A stretch of DNA of 33,374 nt from UMGS172 sp045649545 (lineage in GTDB: Bacteria > Bacillota > Clostridia > Oscillospirales > Acutalibacteraceae). The stretch's first letter is position 1. Each line of letters starts with the position of its first letter. Of this stretch, positions 18,015 to 27,045 are shown in pieces. Under the pieces are notes generated by a model, which saw only the letters and a list, made by a program, of their open reading frames with translations, was not told the DNA's origin and did not search any database. The stretch spans positions 1-33,374 of the forward strand of contig JAZRQE010000002.1 of the NCBI GenBank assembly GCA_045649545.1, given 5' to 3'. The position numbers and the translations under genes are program-made.

Positions 18015-19631
18015 ATGTTATTTATTCCAAAATTACTATCCCTTTCGCCGACAGTTCTCATCTCGGTTCCGATGCTTTTGTGCTTCTTCGGACTGATGAT
18101 TGGTGTCGGCTTTGCCTGCCGTAAACACTCAAAAAGTGTTGACAGTTTTGTTTTAGGCGGACGCAACGTTGGTGCATGGCTTACCGCCTTTGCATTCGGA
18201 ACGTCGTATTTTTCCGCCGTTATTTTCGTCGGCTATGCCGGTCAGTTCGGCTGGAACTTCGGTTTGGCGTCTACCTGGATTGGTCTTGGCAACGCCTTTA
18301 TCGGCTCGCTTTTGGCTTGGGTTGTTTTAGGTCGCAGAACAAGGGTTATGACCCAGCATTTAGGCTCTAAAACCATGCCCGACTTTTTTGAAAAGCGTTA
18401 CGATTCCAAAACATTAAAGGTTGTAGCCTCGTTTATCGTTTTCGTATTCCTTATCCCCTACACCGCATCGCTTTACAACGGCCTTTCCTCGCTGTTCAAT
18501 AATGTTTTTGACATTCCCTACTGGGTAATTGTTGTGGGAATGGCAATATTGACCGGTGTATACGTCATTTTTGGCGGATATATGGCAACCGCAGTTAACG
18601 ATTTTATTCAAGGTATAATTATGCTGGTCGGTATTGTCGCGGTCATAGCATCTGTGCTGTCACAAAACGGTGGATTTATGAAAGCGGTTGAAACCTTAAC
18701 AAACAGCGAGCACGGCGGTGCAGAATACACCTCGATGTTCGGTCCTAACCCGATTTTTTTGTTCTTTGTTGTGGTTTTGACCTCTTTAGGCACTTGGGGA
18801 CTTCCGCAGATGGTCGGCAAATTCTACTCTATAAAGGATGAAGCCGCAATTAAAAAAGGCACCCTTATTTCAACAATTTTTGCCGTTGTGGTTGCCGGCG
18901 GATGCTACTTCTTAGGCGGCTTCGGTCGACTCTACTTTAAAGAAATGGAGTTAGCAGGATTTACCTCAGCAGCCGGCACAAAGTTTGACAAGGTAATCCC
19001 TACCATGCTCCAAAATCTGCCCGCAGTTGTTATAGCATTGATTATAGTACTTGTTTTAGCGGCATCAATGTCTACACTCTCGTCGCTTGTTTTGACCTCA
19101 TCCTCTACACTGACCCTTGACGTTGTCAAGCCTGCAATGGAGAAAAAGAAAACCGTTTCCGACAAAAGAAGTGTATTTATTATGCGTGTGTTTATTGTTT
19201 TCTTTATTGCAGTTTCGGCAGTTATTGCAATACTTAAAGATACTGTCTGGGCAGATTCGGTATTTATCGCTCAAATGATGGGCGTTTCCTGGGGTGCGTT
19301 AGCAGGTGCATTCCTAGCACCGTTCTTATATGGTTTATACTGGAAACAAACAACCAAAGCCTCGGTTGTCGCAAGCTTCATTTTCGGCACAGGACTTGAG
19401 ATTGTGCAATTACTTATCGGCATCGGTTGGATTAGTGTTAAGGGTGTACCCGTTTTAGAATTTGTGTTCACCAATTCACTCTACTCCGGTGTGTTCGCAA
19501 TGGTCGGCGGACTTGTTTTAGTCCCGATTGTCAGTGCATTTACAAAGAAAACCAAGCCACAAAACGTACAAGAAAAATTTGATTGCTACAATGCAACTGT
19601 GGTAACCAATAAAAAAGATTCGTTGGGATAA
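18015..19631 (+). CDS. Sodium:solute symporter (SSS/SLC5 family)
   Basis: A 538-residue membrane protein with about 13 hydrophobic segments, the normal architecture of the sodium:solute symporter family (PutP, PanF, sugar and organic-acid transporters). Family features are SVDSFVLGGRNVGAWLTAFA near residues 40-60, with the GGR motif, followed by the GTSYFSAVIFVGYAG segment. A second serine/threonine-rich stretch, SMSTLSSLVLTSSSTLTLD near residues 352-370, contains the expected Na+-site residues. The solute cannot be assigned from sequence. The ribosome binding site before the ATG is weak (AAAGAG). The gene has its own promoter, and no clear hairpin separates it from the T-box promoter 28 bases downstream. 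Confidence 0.92.
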   Translation: MLFIPKLLSLSPTVLISVPMLLCFFGLMIGVGFACRKHSKSVDSFVLGGRNVGAWLTAFAFGTSYFSAVIFVGYAGQFGWNFGLASTWIGLGNAFIGSLLAWVVLGRRTRVMTQHLGSKTMPDFFEKRYDSKTLKVVASFIVFVFLIPYTASLYNGLSSLFNNVFDIPYWVIVVGMAILTGVYVIFGGYMATAVNDFIQGIIMLVGIVAVIASVLSQNGGFMKAVETLTNSEHGGAEYTSMFGPNPIFLFFVVVLTSLGTWGLPQMVGKFYSIKDEAAIKKGTLISTIFAVVVAGGCYFLGGFGRLYFKEMELAGFTSAAGTKFDKVIPTMLQNLPAVVIALIIVLVLAASMSTLSSLVLTSSSTLTLDVVKPAMEKKKTVSDKRSVFIMRVFIVFFIAVSAVIAILKDTVWADSVFIAQMMGVSWGALAGAFLAPFLYGLYWKQTTKASVVASFIFGTGLEIVQLLIGIGWISVKGVPVLEFVFTNSLYSGVFAMVGGLVLVPIVSAFTKKTKPQNVQEKFDCYNATVVTNKKDSLG

Positions 19632-19659
19632 AACGTTGTGGGTTAAAATCAAAAAACTC

Positions 19660-19688
19660 TTGCATTTTTGGGATTTAGGGTATATAAT
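19660..19688 (+). promoter_or_regulatory. Promoter of the T-box-pheST operon
   Basis: TTGCAT (19660-19665), exactly 17 bases, TATAAT (19683-19688). Transcription should start near 19695. Confidence 0.75.
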
Positions 19689-19695
19689 AAATTGA

Positions 19696-19970
19696 AAATA
19701 AAATATTTCGTTTCTAAAAAACGCGATGACAAGGTAAAGTAACCGTCAGTACCGCCTACAGAGAGATGCACCACGGCTGGAAGTGTATCGGCAACGGCTT
19801 TCGGCGAAGTTCACTTTTGAGCGGCAACGCTGAATTTGCAGTAGGTGTTGACGGTAATGCACCGTTAAAGGCATAAAGAGTGTTTGCTCTATAGCAAAAA
19901 TGCGGGTGGTACCGCGGAGTTGATGTTTTGACTTCGTCCCTTATTATTTAGGGACGAAGTCTTTTTATTT
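19696..19970 (+). promoter_or_regulatory. T-box leader specific for tRNA-Phe
   Basis: This fills most of the 369-base gap before pheS. Stem I contains the GGCTGGAAG distal-loop region (about 19780-19788) and, near its 3' base, the sequence AAGTTCACTTTTGAGC. There TTC (19810-19812) is in the specifier position and encodes phenylalanine. The conserved T-box core GGGTGGTACCGCGG is at 19904-19917, where the ACC-containing bulge pairs with the uncharged tRNA 3' end. The terminator follows at 19930-19961. Uncharged tRNA-Phe should favour the antiterminator and so raise pheST expression. Confidence 0.95.
19930..19961 (+). terminator. T-box terminator
   Basis: A perfect 11-base stem, GACTTCGTCCC (19930-19940) and GGGACGAAGTC (19951-19961), with a ten-base AT-rich loop and five T following. 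It is the regulated attenuator of the pheST leader and competes with the antiterminator formed by the T-box core. Confidence 0.93.
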
Positions 19971-20000
19971 TAAATTTACCTTTTAAAAAGGAGAAGTATT

Positions 20001-21020
20001 ATGAAAGAGAAACTTGAACTCTTAAAGTCCGAAGCTTTAGGTGCTATTGCTGCCGCTTCAGACGAAAAGCAGATTGACGAGATTAGAATTAAATATCTCG
20101 GCAAAAAGGGTGAATTGACCGCTATTTTAAAGCAAATGGGCGGTTTAGCACCTGAAGAACGCCCGATTATGGGTCAGTTAGTTAACAAAGCAAAGGCAGA
20201 GTTGGAGGAGGCAATCGCATTAGCCGCCGAAGGCTTTAAAGCTGCCGCCGCTGACGAAAAATTAAAGGCAGAAACCTTGGATATTACCATGCCATCAAAA
20301 CCTGCAACCAAAGGCGGACTTCATCCGCTTAACATCGTTTTGAACGATATGATTGACATTTTTCAGTCTATGGGCTTTGACGTTGTTGACGGTCCTGAGG
20401 TTGAAACCGACTACTATAACTTTGAGGCTTTGAATGTTCCTAATGACCACCCTGCCCGTGATATGCAGGATACCTTCTATTTGGCAGAAAATCTGTTGCT
20501 TCGTACTCAAACCTCTGCCGCACAGATTAGAACAATGGAAAACCGTAAACCACCTATTAAAATTATTTGCCCCGGCCGTGTTTACCGTGCAGATGAGGTT
20601 GACGCAACTCATTCTCCCGTCTTCCATCAGATTGAGGGACTTGTTGTTGATAAAAACATTACTATGTGTGACCTTAAAGGTGTTTTAGAGCAGTTTGCTC
20701 ACGAAATTTACGGCAAGGAAACCGAAGTTAAATTCCGTCCGTCATTCTTCCCGTTCACCGAGCCGAGCGTTGAGGTTGACGTCACCTGCTCGGAATGTCG
20801 CGGTAAAGGTTGCCGTGTATGTAAAGGTAGCGGTTGGATTGAAATTTTGGGTGCAGGTATGGTTCACCCGAGAGTGCTTAAGGCTTGCGGAATTGACCCT
20901 GAGGAATATTCAGGATTTGCATTCGGTATCGGTCTTGACCGTTTGACCACCACTCGTTACAAAGTAAGTGACATTCGTCTTTTGTTTGAAAACGATTTAC
21001 GTTTTCTTAAGCAATTTTAA
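20001..21020 (+). CDS. pheS: Phenylalanyl-tRNA synthetase alpha subunit
   Basis: The 339-residue catalytic subunit of the cytoplasmic alpha2beta2 PheRS, of normal length. Residues 1-90 are the tRNA-contacting coiled coil. The class II catalytic core follows, with HPARDMQDTFY, the motif 2 region (CPGRVYRADEVDATHSPVFHQ), FRPSFFPFTEPSVEVDV and the motif 3 end FGIGLDRLTTTRY. A four-cysteine knuckle, CSEC...GCRVC, is present as in many bacterial PheS. The start has AAGGAG at ideal distance just after the T-box. The gene is followed 17 bases later by pheT. Confidence 0.98.
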   Translation: MKEKLELLKSEALGAIAAASDEKQIDEIRIKYLGKKGELTAILKQMGGLAPEERPIMGQLVNKAKAELEEAIALAAEGFKAAAADEKLKAETLDITMPSKPATKGGLHPLNIVLNDMIDIFQSMGFDVVDGPEVETDYYNFEALNVPNDHPARDMQDTFYLAENLLLRTQTSAAQIRTMENRKPPIKIICPGRVYRADEVDATHSPVFHQIEGLVVDKNITMCDLKGVLEQFAHEIYGKETEVKFRPSFFPFTEPSVEVDVTCSECRGKGCRVCKGSGWIEILGAGMVHPRVLKACGIDPEEYSGFAFGIGLDRLTTTRYKVSDIRLLFENDLRFLKQF

Positions 21021-21037
21021 TTAAGGGGGATAAAGAG

Positions 21038-23434
21038 ATGAAAGTAAGTTTAAGTTGGCTTAAAAATTATGTTGATATTGATGTCCCCGTAGAAGAGCTT
21101 TGCGACAAAATGGTTATGGCAGGCTTTGAGGTTGAGGAAATGATTGACCTCTCTAAATCTATGCGTAACGTGGTTGTCGGCAAGGTGAAGAGTATGGAAC
21201 GTCACCCCGACTCTGACCATATGTTTATCTGTCAGATAGACGTAGGCACGGGTGAGGACGTACAGATTGTTACCGGTGCACAGAATGTACACGAGGGAGA
21301 TTTAGTCCCTGCCGCACTGCACGACTCTGATTTGCCCAACGGTATGCACATTAAAAAAGGTAAACTTCGCGGTGTGCCGAGTAACGGTATGCTTTGCTCG
21401 GGTGAAGAGCTTTGCGTGACCGAGGACGATTATCCCGGTGCCGGCGTTTACGGTATTATGATTTTAAAACCCGATGCAGGTGTTCCCGGTACCGATATGC
21501 GTTCTGTATTAGGTCTTAACGATTATATTATCGACTTTAAAATCACTGCAAACCGTCCCGATTGCCAGAGTGTTTTAGGTATTGCCCGCGAGGCAGCCGT
21601 TGTTTTGGGTAAGCCGTTCAATGGTCCTAAACCTACATTCAAAACAATCGGTGAAAATATCTCCCAATACATTGATGTTGAAGTTAAAAACTTTGACCTT
21701 TGTCCGAGATACTATGGTCGTGTTATTAAAAATGTTAAAATCGGGGAATCTCCTGCTTGGCTTAAAAAGTGCCTTATTGCTGCAGGTATGCGTCCGATTA
21801 GCAACATTGTTGACATTACCAATTTCGTAATGCTCGAAACCGGAATGCCGATGCACGCATTCGATTTAAGGGATGTTGCCGAGCATAAAATCATCGTTCG
21901 AAACGCCGAAGAAAACGAGAAAATCACAACTTTAGACGGCAAAGAACACGAACTTACCCCTGAAATGTTGGTTATTGCCGACGGAAATAAACCGTCTTGC
22001 ATAGCCGGTATTATGGGTGGACTTAACAGTGAAATTAAGGACGACACCACCGAAATTTTCTTCGAGTGTGCTAAATTCCGCCGCGACAGTGTTCGTAAAA
22101 CCGCAAGAAAACTCGGTATGCGTACCGAGGCTTCGGGTAGATTTGAACGCGGTGTTGACATTATCACTGTTGAATACGCAATGAATCGTTGCTTGCAGTT
22201 AGTTGAAAATTTAAGTGCCGGTGAAATTGTTGACGGCAATGTTGACTGCAACCAAGGTTTACCTGCTGCACGCGTTCTTAACGTTAAAGCCGCAGACATT
22301 GTTGCTTTATTAGGAATTGAAATTCCTGCCGAGAAAATGGTTGAAATTCTCAATAGTTTGCAGATTGAAACCACCTTGACCGACGGCGTATTAAACTGCC
22401 TTGTCCCCTCTTTTAGAGATGACGTTGAGGGCAAAGCCGATTTGGCCGAAGAGGTTATGCGAATCTACGGTTATGACCACATTAAGGGCAGCACCATGCA
22501 GGGCGCAATCGTTCGCGGCCGCAAGTTGCCCGAACGCATTATGGCAGACAACATTAAGTCAACCCTCATTGCAAATAACTTTAATGAAATTGCGACCTAC
22601 TCATTTATCGGCAGCAAGGCAATCGATGTCTTGAATTTGAGCGACGATGACGCACGTAAAAACTGTGTGACCATTCTTAATCCTTTGGGTGACGAGTATT
22701 CCACTATGCGTACACAGTTGGTTACCTCAATGTTGACTGTTTTGGCCACCAACTTTAACCGTAAAGTGCCAAAAGCCAGACTTTTTGAGTTGAGCAAGAT
22801 ATTCCAGCCCAAAGCATTGCCCATTACCGAACAACCTTTGGAAATTCCTGCACTTTGTTTAGGTATTTATGGTGAAGATGAAGATTTCTTCACATTAAAG
22901 GGTATCGTTGAAGCAATTATTGCCGAGTTCAGTGACGAGCGTCCCACATATGAGCGTTCAACTGAAAACTATATGCACCCCGGTCGCAGTGCTTTTAGCA
23001 TTGTCAAGGGTGAAAAAATCGCCAACTTCGGTGAGGTACATCCTGCAGTTTTGAAAAAGGCAGATATCGACACACGTTGCTTTATTGCTGAGATTTATCT
23101 TGATAAGCTCTACGCCCAAGAAAAAGCAAAGACTATTTACAAGCCGTTGCCGAAGTTCCCTGCCGTTGAACGTGATTTGGCACTTGTTTGCGATGCAGAC
23201 ACTCCGGTCGGCACGCTTGAAAATGCCATCCGCGAGGGTGCAGGTAAACTTTGTGAAAGCATTAAGTTGTTCGACGTTTATCAGGGCAACCAGATTGCCG
23301 ACGGCAAGAAGAGTGTTGCTTACCGTGTAACACTCCGTTCTGCCGAATCAACCTTGACCGACGAGGTTATTGACCGAGCAGTTAACAAAATGATTAAACG
23401 TTTGGAAAACGTTGGTGCAACATTGAGAGTGTAA
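21038..23434 (+). CDS. pheT: Phenylalanyl-tRNA synthetase beta subunit
   Basis: The 798-residue beta subunit, with the standard bacterial domain order: N-terminal EMAP-like tRNA-binding domain (about 40-150), B3/B4 editing domain (about 200-380), which clears Tyr-tRNA-Phe, B5 domain (about 405-480), the inactive class II-like core (about 490-680), and the C-terminal FDX-ACB anticodon-binding domain (about 705-798, beginning PLPKFPAVERDLALV). AGGGGG precedes the ATG. It is cotranscribed with pheS under the Phe T-box and ends at a bidirectional terminator. Confidence 0.98.
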   Translation: MKVSLSWLKNYVDIDVPVEELCDKMVMAGFEVEEMIDLSKSMRNVVVGKVKSMERHPDSDHMFICQIDVGTGEDVQIVTGAQNVHEGDLVPAALHDSDLPNGMHIKKGKLRGVPSNGMLCSGEELCVTEDDYPGAGVYGIMILKPDAGVPGTDMRSVLGLNDYIIDFKITANRPDCQSVLGIAREAAVVLGKPFNGPKPTFKTIGENISQYIDVEVKNFDLCPRYYGRVIKNVKIGESPAWLKKCLIAAGMRPISNIVDITNFVMLETGMPMHAFDLRDVAEHKIIVRNAEENEKITTLDGKEHELTPEMLVIADGNKPSCIAGIMGGLNSEIKDDTTEIFFECAKFRRDSVRKTARKLGMRTEASGRFERGVDIITVEYAMNRCLQLVENLSAGEIVDGNVDCNQGLPAARVLNVKAADIVALLGIEIPAEKMVEILNSLQIETTLTDGVLNCLVPSFRDDVEGKADLAEEVMRIYGYDHIKGSTMQGAIVRGRKLPERIMADNIKSTLIANNFNEIATYSFIGSKAIDVLNLSDDDARKNCVTILNPLGDEYSTMRTQLVTSMLTVLATNFNRKVPKARLFELSKIFQPKALPITEQPLEIPALCLGIYGEDEDFFTLKGIVEAIIAEFSDERPTYERSTENYMHPGRSAFSIVKGEKIANFGEVHPAVLKKADIDTRCFIAEIYLDKLYAQEKAKTIYKPLPKFPAVERDLALVCDADTPVGTLENAIREGAGKLCESIKLFDVYQGNQIADGKKSVAYRVTLRSAESTLTDEVIDRAVNKMIKRLENVGATLRV

Positions 23435-23448
23435 TTTAATATATTAAA

Positions 23449-23482
23449 AAGCCACCCGAACAAATTAACGTTCGGGTGGCTT
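23449..23482. terminator. Bidirectional terminator between pheT and the PII-like gene
   Basis: A perfect 13-base dyad, arms 23449-23461 and 23470-23482, with an eight-base loop. A T-run follows on the minus strand and a T-rich run on the plus strand, ending two convergent operons. Confidence 0.88.
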
Positions 23483-23505
23483 CATTTTGTTTTAAGATAT
23501 TCTGT

Positions 23506-24195
23506 TTATTCGCCGTCTTTGAAAAAGTCTTTCGAAATTTCTCTAAGACCTGCAACTGCAGAAACGGGCAATGAGAAGCAAAAGGCTTCGGCAGGCTTAC
23601 CCTTGCCGCAATTTTCACTAATCGCCTTCATTATATCAGCCTTTTTGTCAGCATCGGACAGAATATAAATCATATCCTTATTAGGTGCAATGGAAACACC
23701 CATAAACTTTGTGACCTCGTCTGTACCGGTGCCTTTTGCGTGCAAAACGGTACCGCCGCCGGCACCTGCCTTGCGGGCAAACTCCATAACCTCGTCCGAA
23801 TGACCTTCTTTAATTATAACAACTATAAGTTCGTGTTTAAATTCCATATGGGGTTTTCCGCCTCCTATTTCCTGACCTTCGGTAATATAAGCCAAATTAC
23901 TGCCGCCGCTGACACTTTTTAAAGGAATTGACAGCATAATTCCGTTTCCCGGAATATCAATATACATTTTTTCCTCGGCAAACAGGAACAACTCCTGCAC
24001 CGATTTTCTTGTTGCAATCGTAGTAAACACCGCTTTTTCTGACGGGTCTAAATCATAGAGTAAAAGATGCTCTGACGTTGCAGTGCCGACACCTAAGTTT
24101 TCCAAAACAACCGAAAATTTTAGTTCCTGAAAAATTTCAGCCATTTTGTCACCCTTTTTACGGTCGACTATACTCATAACTAAATACAGTTCCAT
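23506..24195 (-). CDS. Tandem PII-like (GlnB-like) regulatory protein
   Basis: A 229-residue soluble protein, about twice the length of a PII protein (112). Two similar halves can be read. Residues 3-97 start LYLVMSIVDRKKGDKMAEIF and end GIMLSIPLKSVSG. Residues 121-216 start HELIVVIIKEGHSDEVMEFA and end AFCFSLPVSAVAGL. Each half has the beta-alpha-beta plus C-terminal LPV-type strand expected of PII folds. The canonical uridylylated tyrosine loop is not evident, so effectors may differ from those of GlnB. The ATG lies three bases after the DUF1538 stop, and its GGGAGG ribosome binding site is inside the end of that gene, so the two are translationally coupled. By analogy with GlnK and AmtB it may gate the neighbouring membrane protein. 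That role is inference. Confidence 0.8.
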   Translation of the reverse strand: MELYLVMSIVDRKKGDKMAEIFQELKFSVVLENLGVGTATSEHLLLYDLDPSEKAVFTTIATRKSVQELFLFAEEKMYIDIPGNGIMLSIPLKSVSGGSNLAYITEGQEIGGGKPHMEFKHELIVVIIKEGHSDEVMEFARKAGAGGGTVLHAKGTGTDEVTKFMGVSIAPNKDMIYILSDADKKADIMKAISENCGKGKPAEAFCFSLPVSAVAGLREISKDFFKDGE

Positions 24196-24198
24196 TTG

Positions 24199-25725
24199 TT
24201 AAACCTCCCAAAGCTCGATAATCTCATTATCGGCAGCCGAGAATACCTTGTCAATCGGGGATACCTTGGCATTAGATTTAATAGCCGTTAAAGCACCCAT
24301 AATCTGCACTGTAATAAGCGGCATCATAGCAACAAGTGCTACCAAACCGAAAGCGTCGGTCATTACATTTGTGCCAATTTCACTGCAGGCACCGATTGCA
24401 AAAGGCAACATAAAGGTGGCAGTCATAGGACCTGAAGCAACACCGCCGGCGTCAAACGCAATTGCCGTAAACGTGGGAGGTACAAAGAACGAAAGTAATA
24501 TTGCTATTGAATAACCCGGGACCATAAACCACATAATTGAAATACCGGTAATAACGCGAAGCATTGCAAGTCCCATAGCAACCGAAATTGCGATTGAAAG
24601 AGTAATGCCCATATTCTTTTCGCTGATTGCACCGGAACTCAATTCCGAAACCTGCTTATTCAAAACGTGAACCGCCGGCTCGGCTTTAATAATAAACCAA
24701 CCCATCAATATTGCGAGCGGTACTAACAACCACTTGAAACCGGTGTTGACCATCGACTCGCCGAGCACTGCACCGAGTGACGAAAAGCCTACATTTACAC
24801 CCAACATAAACAATACAAGACCGATATAGGTATACAAAAGTCCTACCGAAATATGCAAAAACGGACGTTTTGAAAGCTTTAAACTTAACACCTGAAAAAT
24901 AAGGAAAATTACTACTATCGGTGCAAGGGCAATCGTTATCTCTTTTATAAAATGGGGCAACTTTACAATATATTCTCTTCCGACATCAACCGAATGAGCA
25001 AAATCACTGACATCTAATGCAGACGAGTTACCGTTGCTTGACGGATAAAGCAACCCTAAAACCAATACTGTAATAATAGGACCGATTGAACAAAGTGCAA
25101 CAAGACCGAAGCTGTCATCCTTGGCTTTTTGGTCACTTCGGATTGATGTTACACCGACGCCCAGTGCCATTATAAAGGGTACAGTCATAGGGCCGGTTGT
25201 GACTCCGCCCGAATCAAATGCAACCGACAAGAAATTAACATCTGACATAGCGGCGACTACAAATATTGCGGCATAAAATACTAACAGCATCCACTTGAGT
25301 TTAACCCCTAGCAATATTCGAAGCATTGAGAACATTAAAAATACGCCGACGCCTACCGACACAGTAATTATCAAAACACTTGTGTCAATATTCGGGGTGT
25401 TGCTTGCCAAAACCTGCAAATCGGGTTCAGCGACCGTAACCGCAATGCCCAAAACAATGCTTGTTACAAGTATGTAGAACACATTTTTTGACTGTGTAAT
25501 TTTAGCACCGATTTGATTGCCTATATGAATCATAGAGAGGTCGGAACCGATATTAAACAACGCCATACCGATTATTATCAAAACAGTTCCCAGCACAAAC
25601 GCGAGAAACAACCCATTATTAACCGGGATTAACCACAGACACAAAGCGGCAACTATTAAAGATATCGGCAAAACAGATTTAACCGACTCTGAAAATTTTT
25701 CTTTAAGCATAGTTTGACGTTCCAC
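24199..25725 (-). CDS. DUF1538 family integral membrane protein, internally duplicated
   Basis: A 508-residue polytopic membrane protein that I recognise as a DUF1538 protein, probably a transporter of unknown substrate. It is built from two repeats about 250 residues apart: AFDSGGVTTGPMTVPF (169-184) and AFDAGGVASGPMTATF (423-438); DSFGLVAL (204) and DAFGLVAL (457); AEPDLQVL (99) and AEPAVHVL (348). The repeated GGV-x-x-GPMT motif lies next to membrane segments and may form the substrate site. The start is a GTG at 25725 with a strong GAGGGGG six bases upstream. The next ATG (25710) is too far from it. The PII-like gene follows directly. Confidence 0.85.
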   Translation of the reverse strand: MERQTMLKEKFSESVKSVLPISLIVAALCLWLIPVNNGLFLAFVLGTVLIIIGMALFNIGSDLSMIHIGNQIGAKITQSKNVFYILVTSIVLGIAVTVAEPDLQVLASNTPNIDTSVLIITVSVGVGVFLMFSMLRILLGVKLKWMLLVFYAAIFVVAAMSDVNFLSVAFDSGGVTTGPMTVPFIMALGVGVTSIRSDQKAKDDSFGLVALCSIGPIITVLVLGLLYPSSNGNSSALDVSDFAHSVDVGREYIVKLPHFIKEITIALAPIVVIFLIFQVLSLKLSKRPFLHISVGLLYTYIGLVLFMLGVNVGFSSLGAVLGESMVNTGFKWLLVPLAILMGWFIIKAEPAVHVLNKQVSELSSGAISEKNMGITLSIAISVAMGLAMLRVITGISIMWFMVPGYSIAILLSFFVPPTFTAIAFDAGGVASGPMTATFMLPFAIGACSEIGTNVMTDAFGLVALVAMMPLITVQIMGALTAIKSNAKVSPIDKVFSAADNEIIELWEV

Positions 25726-25761
25726 AGTAATCCCCCTCTCACTGAATAATTTGTTTAAATC

Positions 25762-25790
25762 ATTCTACCATATTCTTTTAGTTTACACAA
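25762..25790 (-). promoter_or_regulatory. Promoter of the DUF1538/PII operon
   Basis: On the minus strand TTGTGT (25785-25790), 17 bases, TAGAAT (25762-25767), with TGG before the -10. The start is expected near 25755, about 30 bases before the GTG start codon. Confidence 0.65.
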
Positions 25791-25821
25791 CCTTAATTAT
25801 ATTAGATTTTGCAAAAAATAA

Positions 25822-25848
25822 TCCCGAGTATCGAAAAGATACTCGGGA
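25822..25848 (-). terminator. Terminator of the rpmG-secE-nusG-rplKA operon
   Basis: A perfect 11-base stem (arms 25838-25848 and 25822-25832) with a five-base loop, followed on the minus strand by a T-rich run. It lies 19 bases after the rplA stop. Confidence 0.9.
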
Positions 25849-25866
25849 AATTTACATTAATTAAAA

Positions 25867-26562
25867 TTAAGCACCGTATTTAGAAGCGTTAACCTTAATT
25901 CCGGGGCCCATGGTAGTAGCAACTACGCAAGATTTAATATACTGACCCTTTGCTGCTGCCGGCTTTGCCTTTGCAATAGCTGAAAGCAAGGTCTCAAAGT
26001 TCTCCTGAAGCTTTTCAGCACCGAAGGAAACCTTACCGATGGGGCAGTGAATGATGTTCTGCTTGACAAGACGATACTCAATCTTACCTGCTTTTGCTTC
26101 AGTAACAGCCTTAGCAACATCAGGAGTAACAGTACCTGCCTTGGGGTTCGGCATAAGTCCGCGAGGACCTAAAACCTTACCGAGACGACCAACAAGACCC
26201 ATCATATCAGGAGATGCGATAACAACGTCGAAATCCATCCAGTTTTCGTTCTGGATTTTAGCAACCATGTCCTCTGCACCTACGAAATCTGCACCGGCGT
26301 CAAGAGCAGCCTGTGCCTTGTCTTCCTTACAGAAAACCAAAGTACGAATGGTCTTACCGGTACCGTTCGGGAGAACTACCGCACCGCGAACCTGCTGGTC
26401 AGCGTGGCGAGAGTCAACGCCCAAACGAACGTGAGCCTCAACGGTCTCATCAAATTTTGCTGTTTTAGTTTTTACAGTTAAATCCATTGCCTCAGCAACG
26501 TCATACTGCTTTGTTGTATCTACAAGCCCAGCGCTTGCAACATATTTCTTTCCGTGTTTCAT
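25867..26562 (-). CDS. rplA: 50S ribosomal protein L1
   Basis: A 231-residue L1, of standard length. L1 binds the mobile L1 stalk of 23S rRNA and helps release deacylated tRNA. In many organisms it also represses its own operon by binding mRNA. Conserved segments seen include LPNGTGKTIRTLVFC, DFDVVIASPDMMGLVGRLGKVLGPRGLMPNPK and KVSFGAEKLQENF. The ATG at 26562 has GGGAGG upstream. It follows rplK after 57 bases and is the last gene of the operon. Confidence 0.98.
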   Translation of the reverse strand: MKHGKKYVASAGLVDTTKQYDVAEAMDLTVKTKTAKFDETVEAHVRLGVDSRHADQQVRGAVVLPNGTGKTIRTLVFCKEDKAQAALDAGADFVGAEDMVAKIQNENWMDFDVVIASPDMMGLVGRLGKVLGPRGLMPNPKAGTVTPDVAKAVTEAKAGKIEYRLVKQNIIHCPIGKVSFGAEKLQENFETLLSAIAKAKPAAAKGQYIKSCVVATTMGPGIKVNASKYGA

Positions 26563-26602
26563 AAAACTTTTCCTCCCAAATTAGTGGTTAAATCGGATTA
26601 TT

Positions 26603-26619
26603 CCTCCCACAGGGGAGCA
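26603..26619 (-). promoter_or_regulatory. Candidate L1-binding element before rplA
   Basis: On the minus strand a small hairpin CTCCC-CTGT-GGGAG (26604-26617) is followed by GG to give GTGGGAGG (26603-26610). It directly follows TTGATG at the rplK stop. It is 40 bases upstream of the ATG and separate from the real ribosome binding site. The combination UUGAUG plus GUGGGAGG also occurs in the L1-stalk part of 23S rRNA. Confidence 0.4.
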
Positions 26620-27045
26620 TCAATCTACAACAGTGATGCCCATCGAACGTGCAGTACCGGCAATCATAGACATAGCGGTCTCGAGAGTAGCTGCATTAAG
26701 GTCGGGCATTTTCTGTTCGGCAATCTTCTGAATCTGCTCCTTGGTAATCTTGGCAACCTTGTCCTTATTGGGAACACCGGAAGCCTTATCGATTCCGCAA
26801 GCCTTCTTGATAAGAACGGCTGCCGGAGGAGTCTTTGTGATGAATGTAAAGGAACGGTCTGCGTAAACAGTAATAACAACAGGAATGATAAGACCTACGT
26901 CATTCTTTGTACGCTCGTTGAATTCCTTTGTGAAAGCCATGATGTTTACGCCATGCTGACCGAGAGCCGGACCAACAGGCGGTGCCGGAGTTGCTTTGCC
27001 GGCGGGAATCTGAAGTTTAATATAGCCAGTAATTTTCTGTGCCAT
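26620..27045 (-). CDS. rplK: 50S ribosomal protein L11
   Basis: A 141-residue L11, exactly the usual size. It forms the GTPase-associated centre of the large subunit together with L10/L12 and is the sensor side of the stringent response. The N-terminal domain has the proline-rich PAGKATPAPPVGPALGQHGVNIMAF, and the C-terminal rRNA-binding domain ends ETAMSMIAGTARSMGITVVD. The frame extends to 27129, but the ATG at 27045 has TTGGAGG and gives the canonical MAQKITGYIKL. It ends in TGA. Confidence 0.98.
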   Translation of the reverse strand: MAQKITGYIKLQIPAGKATPAPPVGPALGQHGVNIMAFTKEFNERTKNDVGLIIPVVITVYADRSFTFITKTPPAAVLIKKACGIDKASGVPNKDKVAKITKEQIQKIAEQKMPDLNAATLETAMSMIAGTARSMGITVVD

